From Chalara sp. BL73 (lineage: Eukaryota; Ascomycota; Leotiomycetes; Helotiales), in the NCBI GenBank assembly GCA_918026815.1, contig CAKJVC010000006.1:1612001-1676000 (forward strand): a stretch of 64,000 bases of DNA. The letters run 5' to 3'. A program made the position numbers and the translations under genes. Numbering within the stretch: the stretch's first letter is position 1; each line of letters starts with the position of its first letter. Under the pieces are notes generated by a model. It had not been told where the DNA came from, did no database searches, and saw only the letters and a program-made list of their open reading frames with translations. Positions 35,489 to 45,807 of the stretch are shown piece by piece.

Positions 35489-35923
35489 ATGATCATCATG
35501 GCCTCCAAGACAGCTCCCAATCTTCAAAAGTACTTCCCAGATAACAACAGCAGTGCACAGAACTTTACACAACAAGTTAAAACATCTGTTGATACTATAG
35601 CAGAACGTGAACGATTGCAAAAAGAAGAGAGTCCACGGAAGTGCTTGACAGTTGGCACAAATAGCCCTCACTCTGTTGGCTCCGAACTGCAGTTTGAGGG
35701 CAATATCAAGCAATGCCTTAGCCCAGCTGCAGATTGGACACACAGAACTCAAACCAATGTGTTCGAAAATGTGATTGCGGCTCAAGGATCTCAGCAAGTA
35801 ATTATATCTACATCCGGAGTTCTTATTTCAGCGACAACAGTTACTGCTGAAATGGGAGCAACACAATGGTTAGGCCAGATGGCTGATAGTACATTGCTGC
35901 AGCTCTCAAATCTCAAGGCGTAG
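35489..35923 (+). CDS. Truncated PigL_N paralogue with C-terminal motif
   Basis: Open frame ending at 35923. In-frame ATGs lie at 35444, 35489 and 35498, and I choose an internal one because coding-like sequence begins there (MIIMASKTAPNLQKYF). The stretch VDTIAERERLQKEESPRKCL resembles the second half of the PigL_N helical region. The C-terminus is NVFENVIAAQGSQQVIISTS, then GATQWLGQMADSTLLQLSNL, the best-preserved copy of the shared motif. Relative to the intact neighbour the N-terminal helical domain is missing, so it is either a 5'-truncated copy or a small motif carrier. It is on the opposite strand to the intact gene. Confidence 0.5.
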   Translation: MIIMASKTAPNLQKYFPDNNSSAQNFTQQVKTSVDTIAERERLQKEESPRKCLTVGTNSPHSVGSELQFEGNIKQCLSPAADWTHRTQTNVFENVIAAQGSQQVIISTSGVLISATTVTAEMGATQWLGQMADSTLLQLSNLKA

Positions 35924-36961
35924 ATCGCACATTCTAATAAGAGGTGAAAGGTAAGATCCGGCGTTTACAAGGTTTGGTATTCTCGAATGTTAACACAGGT
36001 TTGCAGATTCATATAAGATCATAATACATTCACGTCTTAAGTTAGGTAAAGAAATGAAGAGTTTGGGATTACAAAAAGCCCTTAGATAGGTCTGGCGGGG
36101 CTGAGTTGAGCCGTTATTGTAGCACGCATTGTACATAAACTCCTTGATGTCAGCCTGGTTCGAATAACACTTTGTGGAGCAACTGCTGCGTAACATGTGC
36201 TTTTGGACATGTCTAAATGATCACCCTATATTTTGCCTACTAAATGTAGCTCTGCTGAAAGTTCATTCAATGTTAGCTCAAGTAGTACAATTATGATTCC
36301 TGTAGGTCAGAAGCAACTCTCAGCTAGTTTACTCACCCTTCTACCAGATGTTCTCCTGGTATGTTGAGCAAGGCATGATTATAACACCCTATTTCCCTGA
36401 CTAGTACAACATGTTAGAGAACTTCCTTGATACATATATCAGCCTCACTTCACATGGTGTTAGTTAAATTAATAATGAAGAGAAATAGCCCAGGGAAGAA
36501 AGAGAAGCTCGAAGAAAGCAGGTTATATATACACGCGAGGGGCTCTGAGAGCTGGGCAACGGTAGGTTATGTGTGCTCCAGAGGAGGGACGTGACACTAA
36601 TATATACGCTTAATAGAAAATAGTTTGTAACATGTTTCATTTAGCGTTAAATTAGTGCTGTTTGGTAGATTGTAAAACCAAATTACTATTATAATACTAA
36701 ATATTGAGCAAAAAAAATCAAAATAAACTTTGTGTTAGTATAGTTGGCTAGAGTAGGCCACGTGCTCAAGCGCTTGAACAAAGAGTGTTAGTGTCGGATC
36801 ACTCTACCTGTGGCAACACCACGTCTTTACGTGGATTGCTTAGGTTGAATGTGATTGATTGTTGAAGATTGAATGGAGGAATGAGGATATGCCCCTTCCT
36901 GGGTCATGTGACGGTGTCACATGACCTGTCCCCCATTCAATAGCTAATCTACGTACAAACA
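35924..36961. other. No supported gene
   Basis: No recognisable coding or RNA gene. A perfect inverted word, GGTCATGTGACGGTGTCACATGACC (about 36902), forms a small palindrome around a CATGTGAC / GTCACATG core. Confidence 0.4.
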
Positions 36962-37145
36962 GTTAGGAATCGGCTTACGTGAGTATGCCACGGAGCTAGA
37001 GCACCTCACGCACACACAGAGATTACAGCCGTAATTGTAGAAATATTATCACCACTTAACGCTCTTGCAAGCCCTGTATTCCATCGCCGTGATACCCTCA
37101 CAAATCCTCTAATTGATTCCCTGCCTAATAGACCTATTTCTGACA
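36962..37145 (+). repeat. Dispersed 180-bp repeat, copy 1
   Basis: Begins GTTAGGAATCGGCTTACGTG and ends GACCTATTTCTGACA. It matches the copy at 41426-41610 directly and the one at 41701-41877 in reverse complement. The TGTCAG...CTGACA ends are compatible with a short solo LTR or an inverted-repeat element. Confidence 0.8.
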
Positions 37146-37507
37146 AAGAGTGTTATTCACGTGACACGGAATGGGATTATATATACTCTTAGTTTTACCA
37201 TAGTTAGAACTTAACTCTTAATCAATCGATCACTCAAGCATATAATAGGCACCCATGTCAGGACGCCCCGTATTAAAGTGAACCAACACTTTGTAAAAAA
37301 CAACAAAAACGTTACATTAAAAACGTATATCGAATATAAAGAAAATTACAGTTGTATAATGTATTGCTATTTATTAAAACAAAAGCATAATAGAAGCAAA
37401 GTCCACAAAAACCGCTTATATATAATTGGAGGGTTTATTTTGGATTTTTGGAAGAGCCAGTATCAACTTTGTCATCGTCATGATTTTTCGCGGGACAAAA
37501 ATCATCA

Positions 37508-37553
37508 GCCTTGGATGACAGCCTTGGATGACAGCCTTGGATGACAGCCTTGC
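37508..37553. repeat. 13-bp tandem repeat, 3.5 units
   Basis: GCCTTGGATGACA repeated three times plus GCCTTG(C), in the 5' flank of APC5. Confidence 0.9.
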
Positions 37554-37687
37554 ATTTACAGACTTCACTACGCGACAACAAACGCGACTTCCTCCACTTG
37601 ATACTTAGCAACTTCACTCTATAGAGCTATCCCGAGCATGGAGACTCAATTATCGCACTGTAAAATAAAACCCCTGCACATTTCATC

Positions 37688-40140
37688 ATGACCCGCTACC
37701 TCACACCTTCAAAAATTGGGCTTCTGGCCCTGATTGAACTTTACACAGATGCCATTGTACCAACAGACTCTACCATCCCAATTTTGTCCTTCATACTGAA
37801 CCAGCTACTACCCTCTGCCACGCAGAAATTCCAGTCAACGCCATCCGCATCATCCCAACCTATCCCATTCATTCTCGGCCCGAAAGAATTCGAGACCCTC
37901 CTAGCAACATACCCCGCCGCCCATGGCCTACCGGGTCGCACTCTGTGGGACCATTTTCTCAAGAAGATATGGGACATTGATAGCTTAGATGCCCTACATG
38001 TCTTTTTTGATCGACGGGCTCACCTTCTTGCCAAAACACATGAAGAAATCAAGAGGGATGGCGAGATGGGAATCCCCCCTCCTGCCCCAGACATGATCAT
38101 CCTTTCTCGCACTTCACCATTCGGCAGCTTCGTCCGCAGAGCAAAGGTTGAGTTTGAGAGGCTTAGATTTAGCGATGTGACCGCTCTATGGACGTCATTT
38201 GTGAGCTGGAGGCAAGATACAAGGGCATACTGGACACGGCGCAGCGGCGGAGTGTTAAGCAAGTGGGCAGGGGATAGGGCATTGGTGGATGGACAAGCAG
38301 AATGGGGCATTGAAGGAAATGAGGTGCTGCACCTTGTGGCATATGGTAATCTGAGCACGCAACATGCAGGAGAGGGATGTGTTAGCACGGGTGACATTGA
38401 GAAGGTGCTCGAGTTTCAGGTCGAGCAGATGCAAAGTGAGTCTGCTTTCTACTGCCATGAATTATCCTGACTTCTGCAGAGATGGGTAGTCGGATACCAA
38501 TGGAAGTAAAGGACAAGTTTAAGAGCCTTCTTAACGAAAGCGTTTTGATACCAAGCTTATCACATTACCTAAAGTAAGCCCTTCTCGTTATGTCTGAATA
38601 TGTTATCTAATGAGCGCTTAGTTTTCTAGAAGCGTGGAAATCTGGAGATTATCCCACATCCTTTGATAACCTTCACCGCTACTTCGACTATACGATGCAG
38701 AACAGGGACCGACTCTTCTATCAATATGCTCTCATGAATCTCGCGGTTCTTCAAGCCGACTTCGGTTGCTACGATGAGGCAGTGGCTGCTATGCTTGAGA
38801 CCGTATCGACAGCGCGAGAGAACAAAGATTTGGCTTGCCTGAATTTCGCACTGAACTGGTTATATCATTTTGGCAAAGCACATCCGCGAATGCTTGATGG
38901 TGCTGAGTCAACCAATATGCTTGGTGTAGAAAGAGAGGGACTTGCATTCCTTCGAATCAAAGCGAAAGAGACGGGAATGTTTACACTGTGGAGCTCTTCG
39001 TTGCTTAGTGAAGCAAAACTTGGCATGTCCAATGGGGAAAGTGTTGCAACTGTATTTGAGAATATCCTCAAGAGCTCCCAGCTTATTGTGGATAAGAACA
39101 TGACGGGCATGGTGGGACCACATATGGCTATGCAATCATCACTCTGGGGGCGACTCGGGGTGGTGCAATTATCGAGGCAGTACTGTGATATCTTTTTGAG
39201 CTGTCATGCTCGTAATGCTCTCTTTGATGACACGCTAAGATTCACATGCAGGATTGCCCATCTCTTGACTGACAAGGGAGGATATAAAGAGGCCATACAG
39301 ATGCTCGGAAGTCTAGATTCCAATTCCCTTCGCTCATGGAAAGCCAATCAATTCTGGATGAAGTATCGTGGCATCCTCTGTCTCAAGAATGACCTTCACC
39401 AGAATAACTTAGACGGGGCTGACTTGTTACTGTCTCAGCTGCTGCAGTCCAATGGATCTGAGGTAGATCCAGATCTAGCTTTCGAGATCAATACTCTACA
39501 TATCGATTATCTTATACGGCGTACTGATTATGGCCAGGCATTGGCTAAGATTGAACAGATGTCGGCCTCTATGAAAGAAAATAGCGATGACATCAACCTG
39601 CGAGTCAAGCTCCTGACAATGAAAGCACTTCTGCAAGACAAAGTTGGCCGTCCACAGAAGGGGTTCTCCGTAGCTATCCGTGCTGCAAGCATTGCATGGC
39701 GAGCACGCCTCATCCCAGCTTTGTGGGGAGCAATGGGTGTGGTATCTAACATACTTACCTCTGTCAAAGAGTTTCAAGCATCGTCACAGATTCTGACCTC
39801 GATCATTCCTCGGGCCCTAGAATGCGAGAATTGCTCCTTGAATGCACAGCTCTACTCATTCCTGGTTGATGCATATATGGGGATGGCTGGTCAGGTCGAG
39901 GCAGGGAGCTTGAAGAGGACAGAGAATCTTACGAAGTGCCTGGAGTTCGTGGACCGATCGTTCAGAGAATACTCTGCTATTGAGGACATAGAGGGCCAGT
40001 GTGAAATGATGGCTAAAAAGGGCACGATACTCATGGTGTTGGGAGATAAAACCCAAGCAAATGATTGTGCAAGTACAGTGCTATCCCTAAGAAAGGAAGC
40101 GAGGCTAGCTCTGTTAGAGGAGACTGGAGGAATAAAATGA
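37688..40140 (+). CDS. APC5: Anaphase-promoting complex subunit 5
   Basis: TPR-containing scaffold subunit of the APC/C ubiquitin ligase that drives mitotic exit. Three exons: 37688-38435, 38480-38573 and 38622-40140, with introns of 44 nt (GTGAGT..TGCAG) and 48 nt (GTAAGC..CTTAG). The protein has 786 residues, typical for filamentous fungi. It starts MTRYLTPSKIGLLALIELYT. The APC5 core includes WKSGDYPTSFDNLHRYFDYT, then MQNRDRLFYQYALMNLAVLQ and DFGCYDEAVAAMLETVSTAR. TPR-like helices fill the C-terminal half (EAIQMLGSLDS, GQALAKIEQM). All junctions keep frame and the gene is intact. It converges on COX13. The symbol rests on the recognised APC5 N-terminal and TPR segments. Confidence 0.93.
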
Positions 40141-40769
40141 CTGGACGGCGTAGATAGATTATGATACCCCATACAAAAATTTGCTTGCCCGGAATAGCCT
40201 GCGATGGTCCCGGCAGCATTCTCCGCCGCTGCACTGCGGCTTGTCCCATGATGCAATCAGTCTTCCACAGATTTTGCTACATTGAAACCCAGATGTCTGA
40301 CATAAGCATCGTGTACTTAAGGACTAGGCGGCAGAGAACGACCAGCATGGAAACTGCTGGTGCTCCGGCTTTGGCCCATACTTAGAGCTTTTGTCCTTTC
40401 ACGGCGCAACCGTGGAGATAAATGGGATTACGCTCCCTATTCCACAGTCTCCCGATCCACCCAGCACTATGAATACAGGTAATCTTTTCAATTGTTGTGA
40501 CCTAAGAGATATGTACAGTCTGTCTATGCGCTCCCCTCCGCGGATCCATGCCGAGTATGCACATCCCTTCCCACCGGTTACTGTGAACTGCCTATTCAGG
40601 TTTCTTGTGGTAGTTGACGTATTCATTCCAGCTATGGTGCAGTTAGCATGTATTTCACCTTCTCTAATTATGCCGCAGGCTGTCTTGTTCCCTATTCTCC
40701 TTGGATCTCACTTACAAAAGGGTCTAGGAAAGAAGTTAACGATGCTTTATTTTCAATTAGATTAGAGAA
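40141..40769. other. 3' intergenic region between convergent APC5 and COX13
   Basis: Short overlapping frames (40391-40765 +, 40399-40626 -) show no recognisable domain. This should hold both 3' untranslated ends. No repeat was seen. Confidence 0.5.
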
Positions 40770-41266
40770 TCATACCTTATCACCATCACCCCAGAAGTAG
40801 TTCTTGGTGCGGATGTTCTGGTATGGGTATTCCGGGCGCTCCTCAAGCGGAGCCATGTGGTCCCAGTGAACCCAATGGGCGTCGTACAGGATCTTAGCAT
40901 TGACGCCTGAGATGATCAGGGCTGGGATGGCAACACTGTTCCTCGGTCAGTTTTCTCGAAGCTCCCTTCCCACACGTCCCCCCTCCCTTTGTATCTTACT
41001 AGAATGACAGCTTGCGCCAAAGGTCTGCAATTCGCACGTCAGCCTCGCATCTCAATAAAGGCTATAAAAGAGAGAGAGGACATACCACTGGTAGCCGCGG
41101 CGTGTTCCTTGACGGCCTGTCGCTCGCGGTTGAAGGCATTATCTGCGGCACCTTGGAAGGAGCTCTCAGTGCTGGCGAGGCGGCGCTGGACGGTCTGGCG
41201 TACGGCTGGAGCGCGCAGCTGAGACGCGAAGCGTTGGGAGATTCGGAGCGAGCGTTGGGACATCAT
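40770..41266 (-). CDS. COX13: Cytochrome c oxidase subunit VIa (Cox13)
   Basis: Nuclear-encoded subunit of mitochondrial complex IV in the inner membrane. Three exons: 41266-41086, 41024-41000 (only 25 nt) and 40935-40770, with introns of 61 and 64 nt (GTATGT..TTGCAG and GTAAGA..AACAG), giving 123 residues. The N-terminus MMSQRSLRISQRFASQLRAP with RRLAS is a mitochondrial presequence. Next come NAFNRERQAVKEHAAATSDL, then WRKLSFYVAIPALIISGVNA (the membrane segment), HWVHWDHMAPLEERPEYPYQ and NIRTKNYFWGDGDKV at the C-terminus, the family signature. Intact and single-copy in the window. Confidence 0.95.
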
Positions 41267-41425
41267 TTTCGAGGTGTGTTGTGGTTCAATTGCTCTTTCT
41301 TGTTTGGAGGACGGGAAGTCGTATGTTCAAATGACTTGAGACTTGGCGTTGCAAGATGCGGCTTGCTTTTTAGTCAGCAGACCCTCTGCTGGTGCAGAAG
41401 TGTCACGTGCTAAAGGTCCCTGGTC

Positions 41426-41610
41426 TGTCAGGAATCGACTTACGTAAGTATGCCAAGGAGCTAGAAAATCTCTTTCACATTCATTTAAGGTTGGGAATTG
41501 TAGATAATATCATCATCCGTAACGCTCCTACAAGCCTGTATTCTATCACCGTGATACCCTCGCAGATCCTTCAATTGATTCCACTGCCTAATAGATCCTA
41601 TTTCCGGCAG
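41426..41610 (+). repeat. Dispersed 180-bp repeat, copy 2 (left arm of a palindrome)
   Basis: TGTCAGGAATCGACTTACGT to ATCCTATTTCCGGCAG. Reverse complement of copy 3 with scattered differences, and same orientation as copy 1. Confidence 0.85.
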
Positions 41611-41700
41611 ATTTAACTAAACTAATGATATCTCTTGTAGATGGCACGACCTTGGCTTGACACGAGTGGTGGCCACGTGACCAGTTGTGACAGCTGTGGC

Positions 41701-41877
41701 TGTCAGAAATAGGGTCTATTGGGCAGGGAATCAATTAGAGGATCTGCGAAGGTATCACGGTGATAGAATACGGGCTTGTAGGAGCGTTACGGATGATATT
41801 ATCTACAATTACGGCTGTAATCTGTGTGCGTGAGTTTCTCTAGCTCCTTGGCCTGCTTACATAAGCCGATTCCTGAC
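41701..41877 (-). repeat. Dispersed 180-bp repeat, copy 3 (right arm of a palindrome)
   Basis: TGTCAGAAATAGGGTCTATT to AAGCCGATTCCTGAC. With copy 2 it makes a large imperfect palindrome around a 90-bp centre (41611-41700), next to the COX13 promoter. Confidence 0.85.
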
Positions 41878-41987
41878 GTTGGCTAAATCCACGTGCCAAC
41901 GGCTGGCCGACTTTTGGCTACGCAAAGGCGGCCTGACCTATGTCATCTATCTGTTACTTTTGTCCATATTCTTAGCAAGTCCTACTA

Positions 41988-43190
41988 TTGAATCTACCAC
42001 TAGAGGATTACGATAAATTGAAGTCTTATAATCATTTCGACCTATGGTGTAATCGCTCTGAAGGGCTGAAGCAGTTCGTTTCGCTGATAGTGATGAAACC
42101 GATGAGGCTTTCAATTAAAGAGAACACCGCTGTATTCAGACGAACAAAGATAATGCACTCCTCAATGCGAAAAGCCGAGTTGTTAGAGAAGAGCTCGCCG
42201 AACGGCTCTGGGCACTGATGTATTTTCAGCATCTTGCCAATCGTATCAATCAAACGGACAGAGTGAAGTTACACCTTTCAGATCTACCACCTATAACGAG
42301 TCTATTAGCACACGACTCGAAAGCAGTTATTCGGTTAGCCTTCTATAGCCATCGGTGTATAAAATGCCAATAAAGCAACATATTGAGGTCTTGGAACAAC
42401 GCAGAAGAGATGCTCAGATTGGAAAGGAGGCTGGCTGGGCCGCTCTAAATACTTTGGCTCTTGGATTAATGTCAGGTGATCCGGTTATACTCTATTTAAT
42501 AGATGATCTTATAATAAATGCTCGATCACGGGTATTCAAGGCTGCCCCGAAGACGTTGACATCGTTTTTAGACTTTTGGACAATGATAGCCACGCACATT
42601 TCGCAGAAAAGACATCCGGTGTAGCAGCTGGCACGAATTTGACATCAATTAACCCCTAGAGAGGAGAGGAGCTGAAAACATACCACCTTCGCTTCAATTC
42701 CAACAGATTACATCTCTATTAGTACATCGCCTCGACGAATATGGAATTTGGCTGTCAAGAATCTTCTTATGGCCAATCAAAGGATTGCAGCGATTGGCGT
42801 GCGGGCACTCAAGCGTCTCGGAATTGCATATGGTAGCAGCACAGATGATCTAGGATTCCGTCACTTTAACAAAACAAACGGGACTGGCACAATCTTTGCC
42901 ACTAAGCATCATATTCTCGTCTGAGGATGGCTTCCTCCTCACTGTATTCTCGGTTTCTTATCGACCAAGCAGTTTGAGGCATTACTCAAGCAGTCTCAAA
43001 TCGATAACTCAAGGTCAGGTTCGTCGTTTGCTTCTTCACGTTTGGACTGTGACTGACTTCTATAAATCAGGAAACATTTCACCTCTGAGTATGGGAAGAA
43101 GATTGGCTTCCCGTTAATTCTACAGTGCCTTCCCGGAGCGGGAGCTCCTCTTAATCAGCAAGCTGAAAGGAAACTTCGGATAATGTAGCA
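41988..43190 (+). other. Decayed coding region of unknown family
   Basis: Plus-strand frames look coding but are broken by stops and shifts. About 42146-42350 reads SRVVREELAERLWALMYFQH and LHLSDLPPITSLLAHDSKAV. The frame 42355-42624 reads EQRRRDAQIGKEAGWAALNT and ends SQKRHPV. About 42740-42920 reads NLLMANQRIAAIGVRALKRL and STDDLGFRHFNKTNGTGTIF. I do not recognise the family. It is on the strand opposite to the RBR gene. Confidence 0.35.
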
Positions 43191-43651
43191 TCATATGCAG
43201 CTGACATCGTGTGTCGATGTAGATTGAAGGTAGGTTCATATGACCTTTGATATAGTGGGTGATTGGTGCAACAGAGTGTGCAGGACTGCGGTTTAAGAAA
43301 TATATAGTGAAAGACGGGTCTACACTCTCGCCACCCCAAATGAAAAGCACTACGCAGGAGATGGAGGCATAGAGAAGCCGTGAAGGTACAGGAGCACGAG
43401 CGCGGTCAAATGCGATTTGGGTGAAGTAATTGTAACAAGGATAGAAATAGACTTGTAAGGCAAGCTTTGACTTAAGCTATTTACACAAGACTTGGCTGTT
43501 CGCCCTAACGCATCAAGTTAAACGTATCACTTTTGCCTCTAATGGCGGAAACTGATTCTACGCGGTGGTCAATATCAACTCGGATAATGCTTTTTCTGAA
43601 GGATGCATGGTTGGGTAGGGCGGCTTCTTCGATGACGACAAATTAGAGGGC

Positions 43652-45050
43652 CTATATTCTGTGGCGTCGACAGTCTTCGCAGGCCAGCATATGGCACCGT
43701 TTGCAAGACAAGATGTACTTCCAATGTCTTGTGCCACACATCTCGCAGACTTTGCCGCGGCGCGATCCTTCAATTTTAGTGAACTTGCCACTGTGGTTGC
43801 ACTCATGGTTTATTTGTAGCTCCCGTTCCATGGCCACCACACGCTGTTGACGAATAGCAGGTGCTAAGGGCCGTGGTGCCTCTCTGTCAACAACCAGCTG
43901 AGCTCTTCGATTGAGTAATTCTGGCGCCCAGTCGCTACATGGGCATTCCTTCCACTTTACACCACATCTGTAGCAGAATTCGGCACTGCATCTACAACTG
44001 TAATTTGGGTCAGTTCATACTCGCACAACAGGTAGCAGTAGGTATCGCTCACGTCATATGGTCACAGCCCTCATACCGAAACACCATTTCACCGCATCCA
44101 AAACAGGGTTTCCAACCTTGCTCATCTGCGAAATCGATGAGGCTCTGCCTTGCTTCATCTGCTGGGCACCCACCATCATGTGCTAGCGCTTTGCAGTGCA
44201 TACAAGTTCCAGCACCACAGGCCTCACAGGAAGCACAATCCGGGGTTCGTTGCGGCATGGGAATAAACTTGGCGCACTCCGGGTCAGCGCAGTAGACTCT
44301 ATCCGTGCAGGTAAATTCCAGCTCAGCACTTCGATAGGCAGTCAACTCTTCGACTGAGAAGTCTGCTTCGATGGTCGAGATGTCAATCGGTTGGCGGTGA
44401 CATTTTGGTGGGAACAGACTTTCGTCCTTGGCAACACGCAGGAAGAAGAACTTGAGGCACGACTTGCAATATATATCGCCACATACCAATCGTACAGTGA
44501 AATGAGGATGAACGGAATTTCCACAGACACTGCATTCAACTTTGAGTTGGGGCAAGTGCTCAAGGACAGCTTTCTGGCGGAGAGTGTAATGGGTCGAAGG
44601 GCCAGCAAAGGTGCTACAGGACTCGTTGCTGAAAGTCGAAGCTTCCGTAGCTCGTAGGACATGACCCCAGTCAACCGACTCCGCCCCCAGGCGAGACATC
44701 TCCGGCAAATCGGTAACATCCTGGGCTGGCAGATTGTCATCTTCATTCAAGCTTAGGGCAAAGTCTCGATCTTGAACCGATTGTGTCTCTTCGGCCCTCA
44801 ATTCTTCGATGGCCACAGCATCGGAATCAACAGCTTTAGCAATGCTGTGAGCGAACTTCAGGTCCTCGACCAGCAAAATCGCCTTCTTCAGCTCAGTCTC
44901 AAAGTCATCGAATGCTAATGCAAAGTCCGGAGGATTATCTACAGTCCATTTGCCGGATTGGCGCTCACGCTGAGCTGCGATCTCTTCGAGTTGAAGCTCT
45001 AGAGCAAAGCTTTCGTCGTCGAATTGGAGGAGGGGATCAACGCATGCCAT
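43652..45050 (-). CDS. RBR (RING-IBR-RING) E3 ubiquitin ligase
   Basis: RBR ligases pass ubiquitin through a RING2 cysteine to substrate. Exon 1 is 45050-44053 and exon 2 is 43997-43652, with a 55-nt intron (43998-44052, GTGAGC..TACAG), giving 447 residues. The N-terminal half is acidic and coiled-coil-like (DDESFALELQLEEIAAQRER). RING1 starts VECSVCGNSVHPHFTVRLVC then DIYCKSCL. The IBR contains RVYCADPECAKFIP then CEACGAGTCMHCKALAHDGG. RING2 is WKPCFGCGEMVFRYEGCDHM, then, across the intron, TCRCSAEFCYRCGVKWKECP; the Cys after HMT is the expected catalytic residue. A further Cys-rich C-terminus (CEMCGTRHW, CKRCHMLACEDC) may bind extra zinc. Intact. The substrate is unknown; fungal genomes carry many such paralogues. 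Confidence 0.92.
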
Positions 45051-45148
45051 GACTGAGGCTGGTATGCTTTGTTTGTCTGGGTTTGGTGGTTAGATGATTT
45101 AGTGTTGAGGGAGACGTACTGTAGAGAAATGAACTCTCGTTGGGAAAC

Positions 45149-45227
45149 CAGCAAGGAGAGGGTGAATCAGCAAGGGAGAGGGTGGATCAGCAAGGGAGAG
45201 GGTGGATCAGCAAGGGGGAGGGTGAGG
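45149..45227. repeat. 20-bp tandem repeat, four units
   Basis: CAGCAAGGGAGAGGGTGGAT repeated, with unit 1 one base shorter and unit 4 diverged, just upstream of the RBR start. It produces a spurious plus-strand frame at 45069-45605. Confidence 0.9.
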
Positions 45228-45807
45228 CTTGGTTCCGCAGTTGGTCTCGCAACACACGAAGAGGAGAATCACATGACGACAATTGAAACCGTCGATGATG
45301 TCATCACAGAAAAGAAGAATCAAACGGCGAGACAGCATAGCCGTGATTTAACCTCTCTTGCTAAACAGAATCTGGGCCATCAGAGGTATCTAATAGTATC
45401 TAATAGCACATTGCCCACGCAACTTACATCTGTCAAAGACCTATATCAGAACCAGATACAGCACGCCAAAAGCTACCTCCCCTCCCCATCCTTACCACCG
45501 TCAGCTCCGTACCTCGGCGGGGGGCGCCGAGACTCCTGCCCATGCTTCACCGTCTTTACATCTAGCTGGCTCGGCCTCGTCAACGCATGGCTGGTGAGTT
45601 TCTAATCCAGAAGACGCTTGCTGTGGTAAATTGGAAGACCAGGGAAGTATTCAAAACTTGAAGTTGTGAGGAAAAGTCGGACCCGAGGCGGACAATAGAG
45701 GGGTTCGGGTTAACGCAAATTAAGATTTGGTCGTAGAGTATAGATTAGTGGTAAGGTATCTAGAAATACTACGATTCAGACCTTTCCCCAAGCCCAGCAA
45801 CAAATTC
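45228..45807. other. Intergenic between RBR 5' end and GH3 3' end
   Basis: No gene supported. The only long frame (45069-45605 +) is low-complexity and contains the tandem repeat. Confidence 0.45.

Noticed and set aside
36902..36926. Palindrome GGTCATGTGAC..GTCACATGACC as a regulatory operator
   Set aside because: It lies in repeat-rich DNA far from any supported start codon, so a regulatory role is not supported.
41012..41413. 133-codon plus-strand frame
   Set aside because: Antisense shadow of the COX13 first exon.
37508..45227. CRISPR-like array
   Set aside because: The tandem repeats at 37508 and 45149 are direct, without spacers, and the genome is eukaryotic.
45069..45605. 178-codon plus-strand frame
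   Set aside because: Low-complexity, contains the 20-bp tandem repeat and overlaps the RBR start region on the other strand; no domain.
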